Below are positions 35,366-45,149 of a stretch of 64,000 bases of DNA, one piece after another. This DNA is from Saccharospirillum salsuginis (lineage in GTDB: Bacteria > Pseudomonadota > Gammaproteobacteria > Pseudomonadales > Natronospirillaceae), in NCBI RefSeq assembly GCF_014651855.1, contig NZ_BMXR01000001.1, forward strand, positions 434,001 through 498,000. The letters are read 5' to 3'. Both the position numbers and the translations under genes were made by a program. The notes below the pieces were generated by a model that saw only the letters and a program-made list of their open reading frames with translations, did not search any database and was not told the DNA's origin. Position 1 is the first letter of the stretch. The number at the start of each line of letters is the position of its first letter.

Positions 35366-35613
35366 AAGGCTGCCCCGCTGTGTCCGATAAACACCGGCCA
35401 GTGCAACAATTTACGCTGACGGTCCGGTGCGGGGGCCGGTGTATCGACCGGTCCACGGGGGACCGGGTGCCGGGGACCATTCGGGTTGATGTCCCGCTCG
35501 ATCCAGTCGGAGACCGGCAGACGTTCGTAGCGGTGGCGACGCTCCTCGCGCAGCCAGCGGTTCAGTTCACGGCGCTCGTTCAGGCGGCGGATCAGTGTGA
35601 CGGTGGCGTTCAT
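35362..35613 (-). CDS. Small basic protein coupled to the questin-oxidase-like gene
   Basis: 83 residues (85 if the ATG at 35619 is used; both lie behind GGGAGGG). The N-terminal half is strongly basic and helical (LIRRLNERRELNRWLREERRHRYERL). The C-terminal half is Pro-rich. No recognised domain. The 4-base overlap with the questin-oxidase-family gene suggests a co-translated partner. Confidence 0.6.
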   Translation of the reverse strand: MNATVTLIRRLNERRELNRWLREERRHRYERLPVSDWIERDINPNGPRHPVPRGPVDTPAPAPDRQRKLLHWPVFIGHSGAAL

Positions 35614-35640
35614 GGCCATACCCTCCCTCGGGTTCGATCA

Positions 35641-36045
35641 TCAGTATTCGTTACGGGCTTGAAGGTCGTCGGTCAGGTATTCGATGAACTCCCATTCCAT
35701 GCCGGCGTCGTCGAAAAAGTAGCGGCGCAAACGGGCGGGATGATCCTCGCTCATCGGGTTCTGACGATAGCCGGCTTCCAGCAGACGCTGCTCCAGTCCT
35801 TTCACATCCTCGACCACGAGCCCGAGATGGTGGACGCCATCGTGAACGTAGCGGGTCCGAGGGTCGGGCCGATGATCGTTTTCCTGTTGGAGGGCCAGGT
35901 AGGTGATGTCGGTACCGACATGCTGCCAGCGACCTGTTTCCCGATCGCCACCGCCGCGAATGCGGAACTCCGGAAAGGCGGTAAGCAGGAAATGCGTGGC
36001 GGCGTCGATGTCGGGTACGGTGATGTTGGCGTGTTCGAGGTACAT
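35641..36045 (-). CDS. VOC (glyoxalase/bleomycin resistance) family protein
   Basis: 134 residues with two beta-alpha-beta-beta-beta modules: HANITVPDIDAATHFLLTAFP, then HHLGLVVEDVKGLEQRLLEAGY and FFDDAGMEWEFIEYL. The His and Glu positions fit a metal-binding dioxygenase or lyase fold. Substrate unknown. Good AAGGAG ribosome site. A striking AT-rich palindrome lies 64-97 bases upstream. Confidence 0.88.
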   Translation of the reverse strand: MYLEHANITVPDIDAATHFLLTAFPEFRIRGGGDRETGRWQHVGTDITYLALQQENDHRPDPRTRYVHDGVHHLGLVVEDVKGLEQRLLEAGYRQNPMSEDHPARLRRYFFDDAGMEWEFIEYLTDDLQARNEY

Positions 36046-36108
36046 AGCGATTCTCCTTTTTGTTGTCCGGCTGCGTCTGCAGCGATGACTAAAAGGATAC
36101 TCGGGATT

Positions 36109-36142
36109 TTTATTAAATAAACACTTTAGTTTATTTAATAAA
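36109..36142. promoter_or_regulatory. AT-rich perfect palindrome upstream of the VOC gene
   Basis: TTTATTAAATAAAC and GTTTATTTAATAAA are perfect 14-base inverted copies separated by ACTTTA. In a GC-rich sequence this stands out as an operator or promoter-proximal site for the VOC gene (start 36045), and possibly for the divergent gene at 36276. Confidence 0.55.
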
Positions 36143-36275
36143 TCTATACCGGCCGTTGGCCCGACCTATCAGGCCGTGACCGATCGCAATCAAGTGACCG
36201 AAGACACTGGCTTCATCCGAGGTTCAGCCGGACAATGGCACACTGGATTCACCGATAAGATCCGAGGGCATCACT

Positions 36276-36791
36276 GTGTGGCGAACTTTAATGGTGGCAA
36301 TGGCCCTGTTGGCCGGCCAGCAGGTCCTGGCCAATGACGACTTTGTCTGGGGCAGTTACGGCGGCGGAATGGGTTATTTCGATGCACCCTATTTCGGGTT
36401 CGGCTTCATGGCCGATACCTGGGGCGGGGAATTCGGCCTGGTGGCCCGATCGGAACAGCCGAACGATTTTCATCACTATGAACCGCCACACTCGGATATG
36501 ACGCTGGTATCGGAAGACACCCTGGTCGGTTTTCCCGTCTACCTGTCGATTCTGAAAGGCTATGCCCCCAATAACCGCATCGCCTTCTACACCTCGCTGG
36601 GCATGCTGATTTCCAGCCGTTGCGATGTGGTGGAGAGCAACATTTCCGGTAATCGTTTTTGCGACAACGCAGACGCCAACCTGGAGCTGATTCCGGGCGT
36701 GGGCGCGTTATTCACCATGGGGGAACTGACGGTGGGAATGGGCTACCAGCACGGCATCGGCCCGCTGATATCGGTGGGAACGGATTTTTAG
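36276..36791 (+). CDS. Exported beta-rich hypothetical protein, possible outer-membrane protein
   Basis: 171 residues from a GTG with GAGGG 7 bases upstream. A signal peptide of 19 residues (ending VLA) is followed by glycine/aromatic strands such as WGSYGGGMGYFDAPYFGFGFMADTWGGEFGLVAR, and the protein ends in Phe (SVGTDF). The alternating pattern and terminal Phe suggest a small beta-barrel. Two Cys residues may form a disulfide. No family recognised. Confidence 0.7.
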   Translation: MWRTLMVAMALLAGQQVLANDDFVWGSYGGGMGYFDAPYFGFGFMADTWGGEFGLVARSEQPNDFHHYEPPHSDMTLVSEDTLVGFPVYLSILKGYAPNNRIAFYTSLGMLISSRCDVVESNISGNRFCDNADANLELIPGVGALFTMGELTVGMGYQHGIGPLISVGTDF

Positions 36792-36823
36792 GCCGACAGG
36801 GCTCGCCCCGCCGGCCGTATACC

Positions 36824-37849
36824 TCAGGTCCAGTCCAGGATCACCTTGCCGGACTGACCGCTGCGCATGATCTCGAAGCCATCCTGGAAGTCGTCGACCG
36901 GCAGGTGGTGCGTGATCATCGGCGTCAGATCCAGGCCGGACTGGATCAGACTGGCCATCTTGTACCAGGTCTCGAACATTTCACGTCCATAGATGCCCTT
37001 CAGTTCCAGCCCCTTGAAGATGACCTGGCTCCAGTCGATGCCCATTTCCTCGGGCGGAATGCCCAGCAGGGCGACCTTGCCGCCGTGGTTCATCGCCGTC
37101 AGCATCGAGCGGAACGCGCTCGGCACACCGGACATTTCCAGCCCCACATCGTAGCCTTCGGTCATGCCGATGGCGCGGGTCACCTCGTCCAGGGACTCAC
37201 GGGCGACATTGACCGTACGGGTCGCGCCCATTTTAGCCGCCAATTCCAGGCGATAATCGTTGATGTCGGTTACCACCACATGACGCGCGCCGGCGTGGCG
37301 GGCCACCGCGGCCGCCATGATGCCGATCGGACCGGCACCGGTGATCAGCACATCCTCGCCGACCAGCGGAAAGCTCAGCGCCGTGTGAACGGCGTTGCCG
37401 AACGGGTCGAAGATGGCCGCGATGTCGTCGGTGACTTCGTCCGGCAGCTTGAAGGCGTTGAAGGCGGGAATCACCAGATACTCGGCGAAGGCGCCGGACC
37501 GCTGCACACCGACGCCAATGCTGTTGCGGCACAGATGACGCCGACCGGCCCGGCAGTTGCGGCAGTAACCGCAGGTGATGTGACCTTCGCCACTGACCCG
37601 GTCACCCACCTCGAAGCCGGTCACCTCAATGCCCATGCCGACGACTTCGCCGACGTATTCGTGCCCGGTGACCAGGCCGACCGGCACTGTCTGCTGTGAC
37701 CAGTGGTCCCAGTTGTAGATGTGCACATCGGTGCCGCAGATGGCGGTCTTGTGGATTTTGATCAGCAGATCGTTATGGCCGACCTCGGGCTCGGGTACGT
37801 CGGTCATCCAGATGCCCGGTTCGGGCTTGAGTTTGGCCAGTGCTTTCAT
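36824..37849 (-). CDS. tdh: L-threonine 3-dehydrogenase
   Basis: 341 residues, exactly the usual Tdh length. The zinc-dependent alcohol-dehydrogenase fold has AICGTD (catalytic Cys at 38), [12 protein letters not shown], the structural zinc site [15 protein letters not shown] and the NAD motif [12 protein letters not shown]. It oxidises threonine to 2-amino-3-ketobutyrate. The longer open frame upstream lies inside kbl and is rejected. Its ATG overlaps the kbl stop (ATGA). Confidence 0.97.
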   Translation of the reverse strand: MKALAKLKPEPGIWMTDVPEPEVGHNDLLIKIHKTAICGTDVHIYNWDHWSQQTVPVGLVTGHEYVGEVVGMGIEVTGFEVGDRVSGEGHITCGYCRNCRAGRRHLCRNSIGVGVQRSGAFAEYLVIPAFNAFKLPDEVTDDIAAIFDPFGNAVHTALSFPLVGEDVLITGAGPIGIMAAAVARHAGARHVVVTDINDYRLELAAKMGATRTVNVARESLDEVTRAIGMTEGYDVGLEMSGVPSAFRSMLTAMNHGGKVALLGIPPEEMGIDWSQVIFKGLELKGIYGREMFETWYKMASLIQSGLDLTPMITHHLPVDDFQDGFEIMRSGQSGKVILDWT

Positions 37850-39033
37850 GAAATGATCTCCAGTTCGCGGCCGACCTCGATAAAAGCGGCGATGGCGACA
37901 TCGAGTTGATCGCGCGTCAGGGCCGCGCTCATCTGGGTGCGGATACGCGCCTGTCCTTTGGGCACCACCGGGTAGCTGAAGCCGATGACATAAATGCCCC
38001 GCGCCAGCAGCTGGGTCGCCATTTCGGTGGCGAGGGCCGCGTCGCCCACCATGACCGGGATGATGGGATGGTCCCGGCCGGCCAGTTCGAATCCGGCCGC
38101 CTGCAACCGCTCGCGGAAGTAGGTGGTATTCTCCCACAGTTTGGCGCGTAATTGATCGCTGTTCTCGATCCGGTCCAGCACGGCCAGACTCGCGGCCGCG
38201 ATGCTCGGCGACAGGGAATTGGAGAACAGGTAAGGCCGCGAACGCTGGCGCAACCAGTCGACGATGGGTTTGGCGGCCGATGTATAACCGCCACTGGCAC
38301 CGCCGAGCGCCTTGCCCAGGGTGCCGGTGATGATGTGTACCCGATCCATCACCTGATGGAACTCCGGCGTGCCCCGGCCGTGGTCGCCCATAAAGCCGAC
38401 GGCATGGCTGTCGTCGACCATGACCAGGGCGTCGTACTGCTCGGCCAGGTCGCAGATGCCGGGCAGGTTGGCGACGACGCCGTCCATGGAAAAGACGCCG
38501 TCGGTGACGATCAGCCGGTAACGGGCATCCTGGCTGTCCTTGAGGTGCTGCTCCAGTTCGGCCAGGTCATTGTTGGCATAGCGATAACGACGCGCCTTGC
38601 ACAGCCGCACACCGTCGATGATGGAAGCGTGATTGAGGGCATCGGAAATGATCGCGTCTTCCGGTCCGAGCAGGGTCTCGAACAGGCCGGTGTTGGCATC
38701 GAAACAACTGGAATACAGGATGGTGTCTTCCATGCCCAGGAAGTCGCTGATGCGCGCCTCCAATGCCTTATGCACGGACTGGGTGCCGCAAATGAACCGC
38801 ACCGACGCCACACCGAACCCGAACTGATCGAGCCCTTGCTTGGCCGCCTCGATCAACGCCGGGTCGTTGGCCAGCCCCAGGTAGTTGTTGGCACACAGGT
38901 TGATGACTTCGCCATCGTCGGTACGCACCATGGCGGACTGCGGGGATTGAATGACGCGTTCTTCCTTGTACAGACCTTCCTGTTTGAGAACTTCCAGCTG
39001 GTCGGGGAGTGCTTCGAGTAACTTACGGGACAT
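37846..39033 (-). CDS. kbl: Glycine C-acetyltransferase (2-amino-3-ketobutyrate CoA ligase)
   Basis: 395 residues. This is a PLP alpha-oxoamine synthase with [35 protein letters not shown] and the Lys-bearing [15 protein letters not shown]. It splits the Tdh product with CoA into glycine and acetyl-CoA. First gene of kbl-tdh. AGGAG is 7 bases before the ATG. Confidence 0.97.
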   Translation of the reverse strand: MSRKLLEALPDQLEVLKQEGLYKEERVIQSPQSAMVRTDDGEVINLCANNYLGLANDPALIEAAKQGLDQFGFGVASVRFICGTQSVHKALEARISDFLGMEDTILYSSCFDANTGLFETLLGPEDAIISDALNHASIIDGVRLCKARRYRYANNDLAELEQHLKDSQDARYRLIVTDGVFSMDGVVANLPGICDLAEQYDALVMVDDSHAVGFMGDHGRGTPEFHQVMDRVHIITGTLGKALGGASGGYTSAAKPIVDWLRQRSRPYLFSNSLSPSIAAASLAVLDRIENSDQLRAKLWENTTYFRERLQAAGFELAGRDHPIIPVMVGDAALATEMATQLLARGIYVIGFSYPVVPKGQARIRTQMSAALTRDQLDVAIAAFIEVGRELEIIS

Positions 39034-39170
39034 TCACGATCTCCTGGCAGGGTGGGCCCCATCTCTGTCGGCCCTTGGAAAAACCCCCAAGCCTTAATAT
39101 TCACGGGCTTAAAAGCAAGGGCTGGCATTGTCAGGAGGCAAATGGGGCTGTAAGGGAGACTGGACAAGGG

Positions 39171-39692
39171 TCAGTGCTGAACCAGTTCCTCGAAGAACGG
39201 AATATCCAGGGGTGGGTACTCAATGCCCATCCGGGTCAGGGCGGCGCATATCTGACCCCGGTGATGGGTGCCGTGGTTGACCACCGTCATCACCATCAGG
39301 TGACCGGGGCGTTCAATGGTGCCGCCGCTCATCGTCCGGGCGGAGATGTTGGTCAGCAGATCGGCTTCGCTCATGGACGCGACCAGTCGCCGGAACGATT
39401 CGGAACGCTGAAGGGTTCGCTGGAACAGTGGGTTCCGATCGGCTTCCACTTCCATGTCCAGACCGGTCACCCAAAATTCGGGTTTGACCCCCTGAATGCG
39501 CCAGTGCCAGAGACAATCGACCAGGTGCAGATGATTGACGGTGCCGTGAATGCTGCCGAAGAACAGTGCCTGCTCGCCTCGATACTGTTCATCGGTGAGC
39601 GTCTCCAACACACCGAACAGTCGCTCGTAGGCCAGATGGTGAAAGTGGGTCATGGCGGCCAGATGCCGCTGCAAGCCAGTTTGTGACGTCAT
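39171..39692 (-). CDS. DinB-family protein
   Basis: 173 residues from the ATG at 39692, with GGGAG upstream; the longer frame to 39848 has no ribosome site. Four-helix bundle pattern with the metal-binding His triad candidates in HFHHLAYERL, SIHGTVNHLHLVDCLWHW and VVNHGTHHRGQI. DinB-like enzymes are metal-dependent thiol transferases; substrate unknown. Confidence 0.85.
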   Translation of the reverse strand: MTSQTGLQRHLAAMTHFHHLAYERLFGVLETLTDEQYRGEQALFFGSIHGTVNHLHLVDCLWHWRIQGVKPEFWVTGLDMEVEADRNPLFQRTLQRSESFRRLVASMSEADLLTNISARTMSGGTIERPGHLMVMTVVNHGTHHRGQICAALTRMGIEYPPLDIPFFEELVQH

Positions 39693-40353
39693 CGGTCGCT
39701 CCCGGAAGCAGGTGGGTGCGAATGACTCGCTTTTTAGGCCATCGCACGCCGTTACTGTAGGCGAAGAGGGTCGATCCGACAATCGCATGGAGGACCGACG
39801 AGACCCGTCATACCCGTCAATAAGCGTCTTATTGATTAGAAAAATCAAAAATAATGACTTCGACCGGCGTTCCGATGCGCTAAAGGTTTGAATTCAATCA
39901 CAAAAATCTAAACAATAGGCACCATTGGCAAGTATTTTGCGATATAGGTCAATGTCCGATGCTATCGTCCAGTGATCGAGGTTTGTTACAACACTCGTAC
40001 AGGGACGGTAGCCGGATTCTCCGATCAGCTTTTGAACGTTTCCGTGGGGACGGGAGTCGAAAGTTGGCACAACGACACCATATCGTTGAAACAGGGTTTG
40101 ATCGAACGATGCGCCCGCAATAAAAGCTTGAAAAAGCTTCACGAATCATACACTTTTGCGCCCGCATCCGACCGATATGGCTCCAACCTCCGCCCGGAGC
40201 CGTACAACCGTGACGAACTACCCTGGGGAGCCTGGCGAAACCTGGCCGGCCCCCGGCCGATAGCGTAAATGGTTGCAGTGTTCTAACCTTTGAACGAGAG
40301 GTACATTGCAATCGGGACATTCCGTGGCCATCCAACCCATTGGAGGCCGCCGT
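39693..40353. other. AT-richer intergenic island without a convincing gene
   Basis: Base composition is clearly lower in GC than the flanks. One minus-strand frame (39894-40142, GTG start, 82 codons) and overlapping frames on the other strand show no recognisable domain and compete with each other. It could be a decayed gene or transferred DNA. I see no tRNA, transposase or clear terminator. Confidence 0.4.
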
Positions 40354-40371
40354 GTGACAACGAGGGATACT

Positions 40372-40557
40372 ATGGACGAGAAGTTACAAGAGCTCGAACA
40401 GGCGATCGTCGAAGCCGAAGAGGCCAAGCGCCAGTTCGTCAAAGAGAACCCCAATGGCACGGGTGACAAGCAAGAGCGCATGCGCCTCTACAACGAGGTG
40501 GAACGTGCTCGTAAAGCCCTGCGCGAATACAAACGAATGAACCCCCACCTGCTGTGA
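40372..40557 (+). CDS. Small charged coiled-coil protein
   Basis: 61 residues from the ATG at 40372, with GAGGG 5 bases upstream. A GTG at 40354 with an ideal GGAGG is an equally good start and would add six residues. Heptad-like pattern (LQELEQAIVEAEEAKRQF and YNEVERARKALREYKRM) around a short turn, so a helical hairpin is likely. Function unknown. Confidence 0.65.
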   Translation: MDEKLQELEQAIVEAEEAKRQFVKENPNGTGDKQERMRLYNEVERARKALREYKRMNPHLL

Positions 40558-40656
40558 TACCGCGCGCCACGCCTGCTTGATTGCGGGCGCGCCGGCTCGC
40601 TTTACCGGCTTGTCCGTGTTGATTCCGGCACTGGCTCGTACTTCTCGACACCCGAA

Positions 40657-41994
40657 TTATGACTGAACGTCATCCAGCCGGCGTATCTGGAGCACTGCCA
40701 CCAAAGCCACAACACCCAGTACACCGATCACCGACATCGTGCCCCAGACATCGCCGAGCACACCCACCAGTCCGCCGACCAGCATCAGCCCACCGATCAG
40801 CGTATTGCTGACCGCGACATAGGTCGCCCGATCCTGTTGGGTCGCCATATCCACCAGATACGCCTTGCGCCCGAGACGCACACCCCCGTGACACACCATC
40901 ACCACCGCGTAGAGCGCTCCACCCACCCAGGCATTACGCGCCAGATCGCCCCCCAGCAGAGCAACCAGCCACACAACAACGCCCAGAACACCGACGATGC
41001 CCGCCGCCGCCATCATCACCGACCGGCTCGAGCGATCACTCAGACGCCCCCAGATCGGCGCGCTCACACTGGAAGCCAGACCACTGGCGATGATCAAACC
41101 GCCCAGCCCCAGGGCCCCGCCACCACTCTGCTGTACCAACAGAACATAAAACGGCGGCACCAGGGCCACACTCAACAACAACGCCCGGGCCCAGACAAAG
41201 CGCCGAAAGGCCGCATCCGTACGCACTATGGACAACTGCCGCAACGCCACCGACAACGCATTGCCACCACCCTCCGTGGCGCCCGCCTCCTCCCGAATCC
41301 GGGCGAACGCCAACAATCCCAGCCCCCAGCACACAGCCGCCACCACCAACAGCCCCGCCAGAAGCGTCGCATCCTCCACCAGACCCGGCAGAGCCACCAG
41401 CGCAATCCCCAGACCGAACACAACCACACCCGAGATCCCCGAGGCATAGCCCATCACCGTCCCGCGCCGCGCCTTCGACACCGTCTTGCCCAACACATCC
41501 TTCGCCGAGACCGAACACAGACCGCGAGCCAGACTGTACACCACCAGCAACCCGATCAACGCCCAACCGGCCGACGCCCCGGACAAACGCCAGGCCGCCC
41601 AGCCCATCCCCAACAACGCCAGCGCCGACAACGCCGCGCCCAGTAACCACACACCCTTGCGCCGGGACATCCCCCGAACCCATGCCGCCACCATCAACTG
41701 CGGCACCAGCACCCCCGCCTCGCGAATCGGCACCAGAAACCCCACCATCGCCGCCGGCGCCCCCAGAGCGCCCATCAGCCAGGGCAGGATCAAACGGGCA
41801 CTGCTCAACTCATCCGCCACCTTACTCAGGGTATTGGCCACCAGATAACCAAAGAAATTGCGCGGCAAATGACGACAGGCCGACTCCGGAATGTCCTTGC
41901 ACACCCGGGCGTCCTCTTCCCCCACGGCCCGGTCGTACAACCAGCCCAGCATGCGGCTGTCGTCCTCGCCTGGATGTGTGGTCTGTTCAGTCAT
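40657..41994 (-). CDS. MFS transporter
   Basis: 445 residues with about twelve membrane helices and a 50-residue hydrophilic N-terminus. MFS motif A-like loops occur as RGMSRRKGVWLL and IWGRLSDRSSRSVMM. The substrate is unknown. The protein is unusually rich in Val, Gly, Leu and Ala. Repeat R6 lies just upstream. AGGAG is 9 bases before the ATG. Confidence 0.88.
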   Translation of the reverse strand: MTEQTTHPGEDDSRMLGWLYDRAVGEEDARVCKDIPESACRHLPRNFFGYLVANTLSKVADELSSARLILPWLMGALGAPAAMVGFLVPIREAGVLVPQLMVAAWVRGMSRRKGVWLLGAALSALALLGMGWAAWRLSGASAGWALIGLLVVYSLARGLCSVSAKDVLGKTVSKARRGTVMGYASGISGVVVFGLGIALVALPGLVEDATLLAGLLVVAAVCWGLGLLAFARIREEAGATEGGGNALSVALRQLSIVRTDAAFRRFVWARALLLSVALVPPFYVLLVQQSGGGALGLGGLIIASGLASSVSAPIWGRLSDRSSRSVMMAAAGIVGVLGVVVWLVALLGGDLARNAWVGGALYAVVMVCHGGVRLGRKAYLVDMATQQDRATYVAVSNTLIGGLMLVGGLVGVLGDVWGTMSVIGVLGVVALVAVLQIRRLDDVQS

Positions 41995-42070
41995 GTGTCG
42001 TGACTCCTGCGGTTTGATGTCTTTGGTTAAATGTAGTGTGGGAGAGTCCGAGCTTGGTTAGCCTTCGATG

Positions 42071-42163
42071 CCAGGTATGCTCTGGAAGGGGTGTGTGAGG
42101 CATGGATGCCGAGGTCAAGCCCCCATGGATGGGTTCACGGCGACCCTGGAAGAGTGTACCTGG
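42071..42163. repeat. Palindromic ATGGAT-hairpin element, copy R6
   Basis: Arms 42071-42090 and 42144-42163 pair except for two G-T pairs and a three-base internal loop. The loop is at the same place as in R4, with the two arm versions exchanged. The core has GGCATGGATGCC and CCCATGGATGGG. Confidence 0.85.
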
Positions 42164-42229
42164 TAGCGGAGGCGGATTCCCGGCACCGTATTTCGCACGT
42201 AAACGGTACGTTGCCAGAGCACATGGAGT

Positions 42230-42829
42230 TCAGTATTGGTCCGGGTGGCGTCCCCGGTAGGCCTGGAAATAATGGTAGAAGGCCCGTTCGTCTTCATCCA
42301 GCGTCCCATCCGGCACCCAGGGCTCACCAATCTCGATGGTGCGCGACGGATAATCCAGCCCCACCGGCAACACCGGCACCCCCGCCTGCTTGGCAATCCG
42401 CAAGAACCCCGTTTTCAACCGTCCCAAATGCCGCCGCGTCCCCTCCGGAGACAACGCCAGCAACAACCGGGGCTGAACGTCGAACTGCTCCGCCGCCTGC
42501 GCCACCACATCCTTGGCCGCATGCCGCACCACCGGAATACCGCCCAGCGACCGCAACAGACCGTTCACCGGCCAGCGAAAAATACTGTGCTTGCCCAACC
42601 ACTGAATGCGCGCACCGATCGCCAGTAACGCGAAAACGCCGACAAAGAAATCCCAATTCGAGGTGTGTGGCGCCACCGCGATGACCAGCTTATCGTTGTC
42701 CGGCAAACGGCCCTGAACACGCCAGCCCAGACAGGCCAAACCGGTCCGGCCCAGCCAGCGGGTCAAGCCGTTACCCAGGGTCGGCCAATGCGCCGGACGC
42801 TCGGGGGTTCGTGTACGAACGTCGGACAT
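42230..42829 (-). CDS. 1-acyl-sn-glycerol-3-phosphate acyltransferase-like protein
   Basis: 199 residues. The PlsC catalytic motif is HTSNWD (HX4D), and SPEGTRR is the substrate-phosphate motif. The protein is shorter than PlsC and matches the compact phospholipid/glycerol acyltransferase subgroup. It acts at the inner membrane on an acyl acceptor not determinable here. Its ATG overlaps the stop of the chemoreceptor gene (TGATG), an unexpected coupling. Confidence 0.88.
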   Translation of the reverse strand: MSDVRTRTPERPAHWPTLGNGLTRWLGRTGLACLGWRVQGRLPDNDKLVIAVAPHTSNWDFFVGVFALLAIGARIQWLGKHSIFRWPVNGLLRSLGGIPVVRHAAKDVVAQAAEQFDVQPRLLLALSPEGTRRHLGRLKTGFLRIAKQAGVPVLPVGLDYPSRTIEIGEPWVPDGTLDEDERAFYHYFQAYRGRHPDQY

Positions 42830-44835
42830 CAGGTCTTGAACCGGCTCAATTGCTCGTGTTGGCGAGTGGAAATGTCATTCAGGCGATGGGTCTGATCCTG
42901 CAGCCCCTTGCTTTGTTCCAGCAAGCGACCGCTGTCGTCCTGCAGACCGTCGATATCGCCCATCACACTCTCGGTGGAATGCGCCTGCTCGGTCGCAGCC
43001 GAGGCGATGGTTTCGGTCATCTCGGTCACCCGCTGCAACTTGGCGGTAAAACTGTCGATGGCCTCCACCGCCTCCCGGGTCCGGTCGACACAGGAGACCG
43101 CCTTCGACTGATTGCGCTCCACCAGTTGGCTGACCGCCTCGGCCTGTTTTTGCACCGCCTCGATCATGTGATTGATTTCGTCCGTGCTCTGCTGGGTACG
43201 ATTGGCCAGACTGCGCACCTCGTCGGCCACCACAGCGAAGCCTCGCCCCTGCTCGCCGGCACGGGCCGCCTCGATCGCCGCATTCAGCGCCAACAGATTG
43301 GTCTGTTCGGCAATGCCCTGGATGGTGGCGACAATGGTACCGATGTTATCCGAAGCGTCGGCCAACTGACGGATCGATTGCGTGGCTTCATCCAGTTCCT
43401 GGTTCAGTTCGCCAATCATGTCGCTGCTGGTGCGCACGCTGTGAGCGCTTTCCTGACTGACCTCGTTCAATTCGTCCACCTGCGCCCGCGTCTCCTCGGC
43501 CGAAGCCGCCACCGAGCCCACGGCCTGCTGGAATTCGCGCATCGCTTCGGCCATTTCGTTGACCCGATCGGCCTGGCGCTCGGCGAAATCCCGCATCAGA
43601 TTGCCGGCTTCGTCCGAGTTTCCGGCGACACCCTTGAGTTCGTCCGCGTTTTGCTGAATCGAGGTCAGGATACTGCGCATGGTCGACGCCAACCGGTTCA
43701 CACCGGTGCCGATGCGACCCAGCTCGGTACCGTCCTCGCACAGGGGATCGACCGTCAGGTCTCCCTCGGACAGATGCCCCAGGCCATTCAAGACAGGTGA
43801 CATCGACCGGCGGATCGAGCGGTACGTGCCCCACCCCAGCAGCACCGCCAACACCACGGCCACGGCCGCCATAGCCAGCGTCATCTGCAGATTCCGGTTA
43901 ATGGAGGTTTGCGATTGCGCCACGGCATCCTCGGAAGCGGCCACCAGGGCATCGTTCAGCGACTCGAGCGTCACCACCGCATCATCAACCCGGTTGGTGA
44001 GCTGCCCCACCGCCGCCTGCCGTTCGCGGTCGAGTTGCAACAACGACAAATGCGTCCGATACAAGCCCTCATCGCTCTCGATGGCCACCTCGAACGGAGC
44101 CACCACCGGACGCAACTGTTCGACAGCCTCCGCACGATCCTCGGCGTATTCGTCGAGCTGGGCTCGCATGACCTCCAGATCCGCCTGGAGCTGTTCGCCC
44201 ATGGGCCGCATCTGTTGCTCGATGTCATTGGTCCCCGGCACCTGCTTCAACGTCCGATCCGCCGACTCGCCGCGCTCCTGAACCAGATTCAGCGCCTCAT
44301 TGAACGACACATCGGCCTGCGAGAACCCCAATCGACGCTTGACCTCGAACAGCGCATCGCGGAGCTGCTCGAAGCGGGGCTGCCAGGCCTCGAATCGCTC
44401 GTTCTCATGCGCCAGGGTCGACAGCCAGGCCTGATGCTGACCGACCAGGGCCTCGGCCGCCGCGATGCTGTCCTCCGCCGCGGTCCGCGCCTGCTCCAAC
44501 TGGTCCTGTGCCGACGCATCCGACTCCGTCAATCGGGTCAGTTCCCCGAGATTGCGGCGAAACTGGGTCACCTCGGCCTCGATATCCGCCGCAAGCGCCT
44601 CCAGTCGGGACGGATCCCGCGTATTGATGAACTCCCCGCTGAACCGGTTGATGTTCTGGATACCGTTCATCGTCTGACCGGACAACGCCAGCAGTTGGCC
44701 GTAAAAGCCCCCCACCTGCGCCATCTGTTCACCCACGGATCGCTGTCCGCGAACGGACGCGCCGGAAATCAGGAAGACCAGAAGAATCAGCAGGCCAAAA
44801 CCAAGACCCACCCGTTGTACCAGACTGAGTTTCAT
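42829..44835 (-). CDS. Methyl-accepting chemotaxis protein with all-helical periplasmic domain
   Basis: 668 residues. A membrane helix at about 8-28 is followed by a periplasmic domain of about 270 residues that is entirely helical, the size expected for a helical bimodular (HBM) sensor. The second helix is at about 315-338, then HAMP and a signalling domain with the tip [44 protein letters not shown] receptors often bind organic acids; the ligand here is unknown. It shares an overlap with the acyltransferase gene. Confidence 0.92.
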   Translation of the reverse strand: MKLSLVQRVGLGFGLLILLVFLISGASVRGQRSVGEQMAQVGGFYGQLLALSGQTMNGIQNINRFSGEFINTRDPSRLEALAADIEAEVTQFRRNLGELTRLTESDASAQDQLEQARTAAEDSIAAAEALVGQHQAWLSTLAHENERFEAWQPRFEQLRDALFEVKRRLGFSQADVSFNEALNLVQERGESADRTLKQVPGTNDIEQQMRPMGEQLQADLEVMRAQLDEYAEDRAEAVEQLRPVVAPFEVAIESDEGLYRTHLSLLQLDRERQAAVGQLTNRVDDAVVTLESLNDALVAASEDAVAQSQTSINRNLQMTLAMAAVAVVLAVLLGWGTYRSIRRSMSPVLNGLGHLSEGDLTVDPLCEDGTELGRIGTGVNRLASTMRSILTSIQQNADELKGVAGNSDEAGNLMRDFAERQADRVNEMAEAMREFQQAVGSVAASAEETRAQVDELNEVSQESAHSVRTSSDMIGELNQELDEATQSIRQLADASDNIGTIVATIQGIAEQTNLLALNAAIEAARAGEQGRGFAVVADEVRSLANRTQQSTDEINHMIEAVQKQAEAVSQLVERNQSKAVSCVDRTREAVEAIDSFTAKLQRVTEMTETIASAATEQAHSTESVMGDIDGLQDDSGRLLEQSKGLQDQTHRLNDISTRQHEQLSRFKT

Positions 44836-44930
44836 GAGCAGACCCTCATGCGAGCACGGCTTGTTCTTGTTGTTGAATATCCGTGCGGTTATGCATATGC
44901 CCTACCCGTACGACATCGAGATCGTTACGA

Positions 44931-45109
44931 GCGCCGGGTACCGGGTTAGACACTGCAGGGTAGTCGGCGGCATGGCCGGTTTTTGCTCCTGCAAAACCGG
45001 CACTTCCGCCATCCATGGCGGTCGGCTGCCGCCGCCTAGCCTACAGGGCGGTCCGACGTATCGGTGTATTCACGGCGACCCAGCAGGGTCTGACCCGGTA
45101 CCCGGTGCG
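44931..45109. repeat. Expanded palindromic element, copy R7
   Basis: Arms 44931-44961 and 45078-45109 pair over most of 31 bases. Inside are a GCCGGTTTT/AAAACCGGC hairpin, a CCGCCATCCATGGCGG hairpin (the ATGGAT loop on the opposite strand) and a CCTACAGGG...TATTCACGGCGACCC segment like R1. It is longer and more diverged than the other copies. Confidence 0.65.
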
Positions 45110-45149
45110 GGCGACTGGCACTTTATCCAGTTCGACCCGCAACCCTTAT

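Noticed and set aside
39810-39860. TTGAT-N7-ATCAA near the DinB gene as an Fnr box
   Set aside because: The half-site spacing is 7, not 4.
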